Shown piece by piece: positions 1 to 5,029 of a stretch of DNA of 12,952 nucleotides. The notes under the pieces are model-generated. The model did not search any database and had not been told where the DNA came from. It saw nothing but the letters and a program-made list of their open reading frames with translations. Numbering within the stretch: the first letter of the stretch is position 1; the number at the start of each line of letters is the position of its first letter. The DNA is from CAZKYP01 sp964556885 (lineage in GTDB: Bacteria > Planctomycetota > Phycisphaerae > Sedimentisphaerales > Anaerobacaceae), in assembly GCA_964556885.1 (NCBI GenBank), contig CAZKYP010000093.1:1-12952 (forward strand). Direction: 5' to 3'. The position numbers were made by a program, and so were the translations under genes.

Positions 1-253
1 ACGATAGAAACGTCTTGAAAAAAGGCAAGCCTTTATAAAAGACAGGAAAATTGGTGATAATACCTCCTCCGTGGTACAAGATTCGTAAATCCACATAAAA
101 CCAGAGATATATATAGAAAAGGGTGAAAAAGATCAAAGCTCGAAGTGAAATGCCAAATCTTAAATTGGCGTGGTTCTTTACGTAGGAGCTATGTCGTATG
201 TTTTTCTGCAGGGTTTTAGGCCATCGAAAGAATTTTTTCCGGTTTCTAAGCAT
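1..253 (-). CDS. N-terminus of large membrane protein, DUF6057-like (partial)
   Basis: The frame is open from the ATG at 253-251 to the window start, giving 84 residues with the C-terminus outside the window. It has a very basic cytoplasmic-type head (residues 1-37, rich in K, R and H), then one hydrophobic segment at about 38-55 (ALIFFTLFYIYLWFYV). That is followed by a D-x-R-x-x-YHGGG motif and an aromatic stretch (NFPVFYKGLPFFKTFL). This segment-then-motif arrangement resembles, from memory, the start of the multi-pass proteins called DUF6057; no function is known to me. Its ATG overlaps the TGA stop of the preceding 26-codon ORF (TGATG), implying translational coupling. A GTG at 256 is a possible alternative start. 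There is no clear Shine-Dalgarno site, which also fits coupling. An in-frame TAA lies at 277-275. The reading frame is clear; the family name is tentative. Confidence 0.7.
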   Translation of the reverse strand, partial: MLRNRKKFFRWPKTLQKNIRHSSYVKNHANLRFGISLRALIFFTLFYIYLWFYVDLRILYHGGGIITNFPVFYKGLPFFKTFLS

Positions 254-333
254 CACTCTAAACGTTCGATATGTTTATCTTTATATACAGAAAAAGTGCA
301 TCTTAGCACAAAAACAAAGAATATCAGGTTCAT
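253..333 (-). CDS. Tiny membrane ORF, 26 aa, coupled on both sides
   Basis: This is a 26-codon ORF. Its ATG (333-331) overlaps the TGA of the upstream small ORF as ATGA. Its own TGA (255-253) overlaps the ATG of the following membrane protein as TGATG. The peptide begins with a hydrophobic run (MNLIFFVFVL) and ends in a charged tail (YKDKHIERLE), the shape of a small single-pass or membrane-anchored peptide. It has no Shine-Dalgarno site, so translation would depend on reinitiation from the upstream ORF. I recognise no family. It could be a real small subunit, a coupling leader peptide, or chance in AT-rich DNA. Overlaps of the coupling type at both ends make pure chance less likely. Confidence 0.45.
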   Translation of the reverse strand: MNLIFFVFVLRCTFSVYKDKHIERLE

Positions 334-404
334 AAAATAATACAAACACAAACAACCATCAGAGGTATAATTGTCCAAGCCAATGACTCGGATTGTTCAG
401 ACAT
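330..404 (-). CDS. Tiny membrane ORF, 24 aa, with SD and promoter
   Basis: This 24-codon ORF starts at the second of two tandem ATGs (407 and 404). The sequence AAGGA at 416-412 is 7 bases from the ATG at 404, the better spacing. The peptide has a short acidic polar head (MSEQSESLAW) and then one hydrophobic segment (TIIPLMVVCVCIIL) that reaches the C-terminus, so it would be a single-pass membrane peptide. A TTGACA/TAAAAT promoter lies just upstream, with a predicted leader of about 20-25 bases. The TGA at 332-330 shares bases with the next ORF's ATG. I cannot assign a family. Position suggests a small partner, or a leader, of the DUF6057-like protein. Confidence 0.5.
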   Translation of the reverse strand: MSEQSESLAWTIIPLMVVCVCIIL

Positions 405-433
405 CATATTTTCCTTGAAGTTTACTCATACTG

Positions 434-461
434 ATTTTACCAGATTAACACTTATTGTCAA
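434..461 (-). promoter_or_regulatory. Sigma-70-type promoter for the small-ORF/DUF6057-like operon
   Basis: On the minus strand a perfect -35 TTGACA (461-456) is separated by 16 bases from a -10 TAAAAT (439-434, 5 of 6 to consensus). The expected start is near 427. It is followed within 15 bases by the AAGGA ribosome site of the 24-residue ORF. Confidence 0.65.
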
Positions 462-600
462 GGAAATGTGAACGTAATTCACGATGCATCCGGTTGGATA
501 TCCGGTGCAGCCGTTCAGGCTATGAGGCGATTTCTATATCTTTCCGCGACTTAATTTAGTACAAAGCTAACGTCGAGATTTGCGTTTCGGCAATTTTACC

Positions 601-690
601 GGAGCGCCGCATCGACGGACTTCGCGTTGCTCTCCGTAAGTGCCTAAGGCATCCCTCACGGGAGAGTCCCAAGGACAGAATGACAGGGGG
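601..690. repeat. Folded palindromic element, probable dispersed intergenic repeat
   Basis: This GC-richer island sits inside AT-rich intergenic DNA. It contains nested dyads. GGA (617-619) pairs with TCC (667-669). CTCTCCGT (630-637) pairs with ACGGGAGAG (658-666), with one bulged G. The inner TGCC (641-644) pairs with GGCA (648-651) across a TAA loop. It is followed by CAGAATGACA (676-685), whose complement TGTCATTCTG I recall at the ends of short dispersed intergenic repeats in several bacterial genomes. No reading frame crosses it. The folding is visible in the sequence, but repeat status cannot be shown from one copy. It might also act as a transcript 3' end for the 27-residue ORF. Confidence 0.45.
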
Positions 691-726
691 GATATAGTCT
701 GGTATTGCAGGTTTATACCTTTGACT

Positions 727-810
727 TCAGGTGTAAATCAATATGAGTATGATTATTATTGTTCCTATCGTCAGGATAGAAAATCCGATAATTAATTCCG
801 ACCGATTCAT
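727..810 (-). CDS. Small single-pass membrane ORF, 27 aa, own promoter and SD
   Basis: This 27-codon ORF starts with MNRSELIIGF and continues as an almost pure I/L/T/G hydrophobic segment to a TGA stop at 729-727. It would be a one-segment membrane peptide with a short polar N-terminal head. The expression signals are stronger than for many full-length genes here. GGGAGGGGG at 825-817 gives a GGAGG core 9 bases from the ATG (810-808). A TTGAAT-16-TATAAT promoter lies directly upstream, with a predicted leader of only about 17 bases. The isoleucine richness partly reflects AT-rich DNA, so composition alone proves nothing. A 34-codon ORF on the opposite strand (743-847) has no comparable signals. 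No family recognised. Confidence 0.5.
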   Translation of the reverse strand: MNRSELIIGFSILTIGTIIIILILIYT

Positions 811-833
811 GATCGGCCCCCTCCCATATATAA

Positions 834-861
834 ATTATAAGAATTGAAATTGGAGATTCAA
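834..861 (-). promoter_or_regulatory. Sigma-70-type promoter for the 27-aa ORF
   Basis: Minus-strand -35 TTGAAT (861-856), 16-base spacer, perfect -10 TATAAT (839-834). The predicted start near 827 is just upstream of the purine-rich ribosome site at 825-817. Confidence 0.55.
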
Positions 862-884
862 AGTCGTCGGGGAGAAAAAAGGAC

Positions 885-1421
885 TCAGGGCGTCAGTTTC
901 AATTGTTGGATTTTGGTGAGGCAATCGGTGAATTGTTCACGGGATTTTTCGATGTAGGTATTGACCTCGTCTATATATCCGTCGGCGGAGGCGGACCAGA
1001 CGCGATTGAGGTATCTTTCGCCTGCGGCGAAGCTGCTCATCACGTCACCATACGCGACGAGGCCATAGACATGCCCGATGCTTTCTCTGGCTTGTACGAA
1101 TATATCAAGGTCTGCGAGGAAAAGCTCATCTATACGAAAACGCACATCGTGGGTATTGATGGAGTGTTTTTGCGAATCGAGGGTGCTGATGTTACGGACT
1201 ACGTTGCCGAGCGAGGTCTCCACGGAACGAATATTTTCGCTTAATTTTTCCTCGGATTTGTGCATCTTGTGGCGGCCGCTTCTTGCAACAAAAACGCCCG
1301 CGACGCCGACGGCAAGTGCACCGGCGAAGTATCCCCACAGGACCTGGCTCTCGTCCACTATTGCGGCCAGAGTGCCGGCCAGAAAACCGATTGTTATCAA
1401 AAGCAAACCGATTTGTTTCAT
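885..1421 (-). CDS. Two-TM coiled-coil protein of unknown function
   Basis: This 178-residue protein has two N-terminal hydrophobic helices (about 3-22 and 28-47) joined by a short acidic turn. After a basic RSGRHK junction comes a long polar, helix-forming region (about 52-175) of coiled-coil character. The expected topology is both ends in the cytoplasm with a soluble helical domain. I recognise no family and see no enzymatic motif. Its ATG lies 5 bases after the TAA of the OPT transporter, and it has no good ribosome site of its own. It is therefore probably translated by coupling from the transporter. Position suggests an accessory or assembly partner of the transporter, which is inference only. 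No convincing terminator follows; a T-run at about 870-880 has only weak pairing before it. Confidence 0.75.
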   Translation of the reverse strand: MKQIGLLLITIGFLAGTLAAIVDESQVLWGYFAGALAVGVAGVFVARSGRHKMHKSEEKLSENIRSVETSLGNVVRNISTLDSQKHSINTHDVRFRIDELFLADLDIFVQARESIGHVYGLVAYGDVMSSFAAGERYLNRVWSASADGYIDEVNTYIEKSREQFTDCLTKIQQLKLTP

Positions 1422-1426
1422 AGCAT

Positions 1427-3169
1427 TTATGCCATCATACCTGCAACGATTTTATAAACAGCGAAACCGACTCCCACAAGGGCCTCACCAACGATAAGCC
1501 CCGCGGCCACGGGTATTCCGACCTCTTCGCTGAATCTTGCACCTTTTCTCCAGTCCACCAGCAGGCGCAGTACAGTCCCGATACTATAGGTCAGCACCAC
1601 GTCGAAAGGCAGATAGAATCCCAGGCCGACGAGTATTCCAAGCCCTCCGATGCCGCTCGCACTCAGCAGGGCGCCCAGGCCCGCCCCGGCAATATATTTG
1701 TTCACGGGCACATCGCCGCCGAGGATGCCTTCGATCATACTTGCCAGCGCTCTTCCCTGCGGCGCCGGCAGGCGGTCGCTGCCCAATACGTATGCTTTGT
1801 CCAGGACAAAGATGAGCGCCATCACGACGATTGGACCCAGCCACGTGGCGCTGAACTGGCCTATCTGCTGCTGCCGGGGAGAGGCGCCTACGAGATAGCC
1901 GGTTTTCAAATCCAGCATCAGGTCGGTAGCCTGTGACATTGCGACACATGCTGCGGCCCCGACCATGACCGAAGATACGATTGCACCGGATTTGCTCAGG
2001 CCGCTGCTTATTACGATAAGGATTGTCACCGCGATGAGCGTCATGCCGCTGAGCGGCGACCAGTTCGTTCGCCCGATACATTCGGACAGTATCACACCGG
2101 CGACCCATATCCAGATCGTGCCCAAAATCGCCATCGCAGCGCCACGCAATATGCCCATTTTTTCAACCGATAGCATGGCGACCACAAAAAGCAGGATTGT
2201 CGCGCCGACAATTCCGATATACAAAAGCTTAATCGGCATTTCATCTTTCGACAGTGCGGCCCCGGTCTTGGCCGCAGACTGCATGCTCTTGACGGCGCTT
2301 ATAATCAGCGGCAATGCCAGTATAATACCCATCAAAGCTCCGCCGATTAACATGCCGATGCCGATAGGGCGGAATAAATGCAATCTCAGGTATTCGGGAG
2401 ATGTCACTTCAGCGGCCGCAAGTACATCAGGAGAAGGCAGGAGATTTTTTGCGGCCAGAATCGGGGCAAGAATCCAGTAGCAGACGAAGCCTCCGATGAT
2501 AAATGAAAAACCTCCCTTGCCGGAGATGAAGCCCACGCCGATGGTCATAAGTGATACGTACCAGATGCCGTTCATGTATTCGGGCAGGCCGATTAACCGG
2601 CCGAGATTCCAGTACTCGAAGCCGGTAAACTGGCTGGTAAGATGAACGGTTCCGCTTATGGCGATTCCGGCAACCAGCAGCATTGCCTTGTGGACGCCGG
2701 CGCCGGGTGACTTGAGGATTGTGGCTACGGCGACGCCGCCGGGATACGTCAGACGCTCGAAGTCTATCATCTGCTTGCGAAGCGGGATTATAAATGCGAT
2801 ACCGAGTATGCCGCCGGCGATGCATGACAAAACCATCAGCACACTGCTGAAGGCGGTTTCCTTGAGTATGAACAATGCCGGGACGGTGAACATCAGACCG
2901 GCCGATGCGCCGTTGACTGCGCTTGCGATGGTCTGATTGATATTGTTTTCCACGATGCTGCTTCGGCCCATGATACCGCGGAGTATACCGAAGCCTAAAA
3001 TAGCCGCAACTTCCGAACCTTCGATGGAAAATCCCAGGATCAAACTGGCATAGCCGATACTGATAGCGATGAGGATGCCAAGTCCGTAGCCGACCAAGAT
3101 TGCGGTTGGTGTAAGTTCGGGATAAGGCCCCGTGCGAATGATTCGAGTGGCATCGTCCTTTTTTGCCAC
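1427..3169 (-). CDS. OPT-family oligopeptide transporter
   Basis: This is a polytopic inner-membrane transporter of the OPT superfamily, about 580 residues with roughly 14 or more hydrophobic segments along its whole length. Family hallmarks are the N-terminal PELTP start of the first segment, and IVENNINQTIASAV at about residues 74-87. OPT members move small peptides or metal-ligand complexes, usually with protons; the substrate here cannot be told. The start is best placed at GTG 3169-3167, because AGGAG (3182-3178) is 8 bases from it. A GTG nine bases further upstream (3178) overlaps that ribosome site and would add three residues. The gene follows apt by about 40 bases with no terminator between. 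Its stop is 5 bases before the two-TM coiled-coil gene, so the three probably share a transcript. Length is near the usual bacterial size, and I see no frameshift. Confidence 0.88.
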   Translation of the reverse strand: MAKKDDATRIIRTGPYPELTPTAILVGYGLGILIAISIGYASLILGFSIEGSEVAAILGFGILRGIMGRSSIVENNINQTIASAVNGASAGLMFTVPALFILKETAFSSVLMVLSCIAGGILGIAFIIPLRKQMIDFERLTYPGGVAVATILKSPGAGVHKAMLLVAGIAISGTVHLTSQFTGFEYWNLGRLIGLPEYMNGIWYVSLMTIGVGFISGKGGFSFIIGGFVCYWILAPILAAKNLLPSPDVLAAAEVTSPEYLRLHLFRPIGIGMLIGGALMGIILALPLIISAVKSMQSAAKTGAALSKDEMPIKLLYIGIVGATILLFVVAMLSVEKMGILRGAAMAILGTIWIWVAGVILSECIGRTNWSPLSGMTLIAVTILIVISSGLSKSGAIVSSVMVGAAACVAMSQATDLMLDLKTGYLVGASPRQQQIGQFSATWLGPIVVMALIFVLDKAYVLGSDRLPAPQGRALASMIEGILGGDVPVNKYIAGAGLGALLSASGIGGLGILVGLGFYLPFDVVLTYSIGTVLRLLVDWRKGARFSEEVGIPVAAGLIVGEALVGVGFAVYKIVAGMMA

Positions 3170-3177
3170 TATGTGCA

Positions 3178-3182
3178 CTCCT
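3178..3182 (-). promoter_or_regulatory. Ribosome site that decides the OPT start
   Basis: AGGAG on the minus strand is 8 bases from the GTG at 3169. It overlaps the first base of the alternative GTG at 3178, which therefore cannot use it. Confidence 0.6.
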
Positions 3183-3211
3183 TTTGGTATTGAAAACTAT
3201 TCTACGAAAAC

Positions 3212-3742
3212 TCAGTCGTAAGTGATTGTCGATGTTACCTTGTAATCGGTCAGTTTTTTTCTTCCATGCAGACCGGCAAGCTCCAGTAGAAACACAACGC
3301 CCACAACCTGCCCGCCGATTTTTTCGATGAGTTTGCAGGCCGCAGCCATTGTCCCGCCGGTTGCAAGCAGGTCGTCTACCATGAGAACCCTGGCTCCTTT
3401 TTTTACAGCGTCACAGTGTACTTCGAGCGTATCGGTGCCATATTCCAAATCATAAGTGATGCTTTCGGTTTTAGATGGCAGCTTGCCTTTTTTCCTGATG
3501 GGGACAAAACCGGCCCCGAGCCTTTCGGCAGCCGCGGAACCGAATATGAATCCCCTGGCCTCGACTGCGGCCACGTAGTTAATGTCCGCTTTGAGAAAAT
3601 CTGCGCATAGGGCGTCTACCGCTGCCGTGAATGCCTTCGGGTCGGCTAATAACGGTGTGATGTCGCGAAAAAGGATGCCCTTCTTGGGCCAGTCGGGTAT
3701 GCTGCGTATGTAACTTTTTATGTCGATTTGGCTTCCTATCAT
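3212..3742 (-). CDS. apt: Adenine phosphoribosyltransferase
   Basis: This cytoplasmic purine-salvage enzyme makes AMP and pyrophosphate from adenine and PRPP. The 176-residue product has the family opening (YIRSIPDWPKKGILFRDITPL), the VEARGFIFG segment, the flexible-loop region RKKGKLPSKTESITYDLEYG, and the PRPP-binding signature VLMVDDLLATGGT at about residues 119-131. Length is typical. I chose the ATG at 3742-3740, because GGAAGG (3755-3750) stands 7 bases before it. The ATG at 3757, five codons upstream, has no ribosome site of its own and its codons contain this one. The gene sits 136-152 bases after the sigma factor stop, with an inverted repeat between, and just before the OPT transporter. 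A weak promoter candidate lies at 3844-3872. Confidence 0.93.
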   Translation of the reverse strand: MIGSQIDIKSYIRSIPDWPKKGILFRDITPLLADPKAFTAAVDALCADFLKADINYVAAVEARGFIFGSAAAERLGAGFVPIRKKGKLPSKTESITYDLEYGTDTLEVHCDAVKKGARVLMVDDLLATGGTMAAACKLIEKIGGQVVGVVFLLELAGLHGRKKLTDYKVTSTITYD

Positions 3743-3749
3743 ATGCTTG

Positions 3750-3755
3750 CCTTCC
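3750..3755 (-). promoter_or_regulatory. Ribosome site that decides the apt start
   Basis: GGAAGG on the minus strand, 7 bases before the ATG at 3742, lies within the first codons of the longer alternative frame. This favours the shorter apt product. Confidence 0.55.
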
Positions 3756-3795
3756 ATTGTAAATGATGACGCAAAAATGTCGAATAATGAACAAG

Positions 3796-3844
3796 GAATA
3801 TTGAATTTCGAAGTTTATAATTCGTTATTCGAAATTCATTATTA
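3796..3844. repeat. AT-rich inverted repeat between sigma factor gene and apt
   Basis: GAATTTCGAA (3803-3812) and TTCGAAATTC (3828-3837) are perfect 10-base inverted arms around a 15-base centre, with imperfect pairing continuing outward to about 3796 and 3844. The flanks are also repetitive: GAATAATGAA-like words occur from 3782, and TTATTATGAAT occurs at 3842-3852 and again at 3877-3887. The style resembles dispersed AT-rich intergenic repeats. No T-run follows on either strand, so it is not a standard terminator. Confidence 0.5.
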
Positions 3845-3872
3845 TTATGAATGTGTTTGTATTAAAGTGCAA
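3844..3872 (-). promoter_or_regulatory. Weak candidate promoter for apt
   Basis: On the minus strand TTGCAC (3872-3867), a 17-base spacer and CATAAT (3849-3844). The -10 is 5 of 6 to consensus, the -35 only 3 of 6. It lies about 100 bases upstream of apt, in very AT-rich DNA where chance matches are frequent. The inverted repeat would then be in the leader. Confidence 0.3.
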
Positions 3873-3894
3873 GTATTATTATGAATTGTTGTAT

Positions 3895-4758
3895 TTATTC
3901 TTCATTCATAAAACCATAGAGCTTGGTAAGTGAATCGCGTCGGATCTGGCGGATTCTCTCGCGAGTAAGGCCCAGCTTATCGGCGATATCTTTTAGTGAC
4001 ATGGGTTTTTTGCCGTTGAGACCGTAATGCAGTCTGAGTATGTCCGCCTCCCTCGGGTCTATGTCGTTCAGTAATTTTACGGCCTTTAGTTTTTCTTCGA
4101 CCGCGGCCAAAACATCTTCCGGCCTGCAGGCGTTCGGGTCCTCGAGTATCGCTTCGAGCATCTGGTCTTCTTCCGGCACGTCGGTGGAGTACGGCTCGGT
4201 AATGGAGCCGAGCGTCTCGACGATACGGTATATGGCTTTTGCCTTCCGCAGCGGCAGCTTCATGATTTTTGCCATCTCATCGACGGTCATCTTTCTGCCG
4301 AGTGTGCTTTCCAGCTCCGACGTGGTGTGCCGCCACTGGTTTATCAGTGCGACCATATAAGTCGGAACATGAATCGGCTGGATGTTCTCCAGCAGTGAGC
4401 GCTTGATGGACTGCTTTATCCACCAGGCCGCATAAGTGCTGAAACGAACGCCGCGGTCGGGATCGAAATAATCGACGGCCCTTATCAGACCGAGATTGCC
4501 TTCTTCAATCAAATCGCCGAGGCCCATACCCCGCCCAATGTACTTCTTTGCAATATTAACGACGAGCCTGAGGTTGCTTCGGACCAGTTGTTCCCTGGCA
4601 GACGGATCGTTTTGCTCCAGGACCAGCTTGCCTAACGAACGTTCCTCCTGGAGTGTCAGCAGTGATACTTCGTCGATTTCTTTTAGATATTCTTTTAGGG
4701 TGATGTCGAAAACTATAGTTGACTCCCGCCCGGCCGAACACTTTTCAGCTCCGGCCAT
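3895..4758 (-). CDS. RpoD/SigA-type sigma-70 factor without region 1.1
   Basis: This 287-residue sigma factor directs RNA polymerase to promoters. Region 1.2 is at about 18-50 (ITLKEYLKEIDEVSLLTLQE). Region 2 is at 54-125, with LRLVVNIAKKY, the core-binding DLIEEGNLGLIRAV, and the -10-reading FSTYAAWWIKQSIKRS. Region 3 is at 126-180. Region 4 is at 213-282, with the -35-reading helix-turn-helix LTRERIRQIRRDSLTKL. There is no long acidic region 1.1, so it could be a compact primary sigma factor or a group-2 paralogue; I cannot decide which. The ATG at 4758 has no ribosome site at normal distance. A strong AGGAGG sits 25 bases upstream, 10 bases before an in-frame ATT (4773). A GC-rich hairpin lies in the leader, and the terminator of htrA separates it from that gene. 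Confidence 0.93.
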   Translation of the reverse strand: MAGAEKCSAGRESTIVFDITLKEYLKEIDEVSLLTLQEERSLGKLVLEQNDPSAREQLVRSNLRLVVNIAKKYIGRGMGLGDLIEEGNLGLIRAVDYFDPDRGVRFSTYAAWWIKQSIKRSLLENIQPIHVPTYMVALINQWRHTTSELESTLGRKMTVDEMAKIMKLPLRKAKAIYRIVETLGSITEPYSTDVPEEDQMLEAILEDPNACRPEDVLAAVEEKLKAVKLLNDIDPREADILRLHYGLNGKKPMSLKDIADKLGLTRERIRQIRRDSLTKLYGFMNEE

Positions 4759-4783
4759 AAGGGCAAATTGAATTTTGGTCTTT

Positions 4784-4789
4784 CCTCCT
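4784..4789 (-). promoter_or_regulatory. Strong ribosome site displaced from the sigma factor ATG
   Basis: AGGAGG at 4789-4784 is 25 bases from the ATG at 4758. It is 10 bases from an in-frame ATT at 4773-4771, which would add five residues (I/M, Q, F, A, L). No ATG, GTG or TTG lies in frame between them. Confidence 0.6.
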
Positions 4790-4834
4790 GTTATGGGACC
4801 ATGCTTCCCTGCCTCAGATTCAGCCCGTCAGTTA

Positions 4835-4855
4835 GCCGGCCCCCCAGGGGCAGGC
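4835..4855 (-). other. Stable GC hairpin in the sigma factor leader
   Basis: In the minus-strand transcript GCCTGCCCC (4855-4847) pairs with GGGGCCGGC (4843-4835): 9 positions with one mismatch and a 3-base loop. It stands about 45 bases upstream of the ribosome site. No T-run follows, so it is not a standard terminator; it may affect message stability or regulation. Confidence 0.5.
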
Positions 4856-4958
4856 GAAAACCTTACCGGTTGAAGTTATTCGAGATATCGGTCAAATTTG
4901 CACCTGAGTTAACCTTAGTTAAGGGATTTCTGTGGTTTCCTGAAACGATTCGGCGTGG

Positions 4959-4996
4959 AAAAAAGAAAGCCCCGTTCGGAGTGTGAAACGGGGCTT
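4959..4996 (-). terminator. Intrinsic terminator of htrA
   Basis: A perfect 10-base stem, AAGCCCCGTT with AACGGGGCTT (arms 4987-4996 and 4967-4976) and a 10-base loop, is followed on the minus strand by TCTTTTTT. It starts 33 bases after the htrA stop. The plus strand lacks a T-run, so it works only for htrA. Confidence 0.92.
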
Positions 4997-5029
4997 AAAT
5001 GTAAATACAAAATGCTGTTATGTTCTTTT

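Noticed and set aside
481..510. Dyad around GGATATCC (GCATCCGG to CCGGTGC)
   Set aside because: The pairing has a mismatch and a wobble, no T-run and no link to a gene start; too weak to call.
743..847. 34-codon plus-strand ORF opposite the 27-residue membrane ORF
   Set aside because: It has no good ribosome site or promoter on its strand, while the minus-strand ORF has both.
462..884. tRNA or other known structural RNA in the left intergenic region
   Set aside because: The nested hairpins do not form a cloverleaf, and there is no anticodon or T-arm consensus.
903..1244. 113-codon plus-strand ORF
   Set aside because: It is fully antisense to the two-TM coiled-coil gene. Its content mirrors that gene and it has no start signals of its own.
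4768..4986. 72-codon plus-strand ORF between sigma factor gene and htrA
   Set aside because: It runs through the sigma factor leader and the htrA terminator stem, has arginine/proline-rich chance-like composition and no family resemblance.
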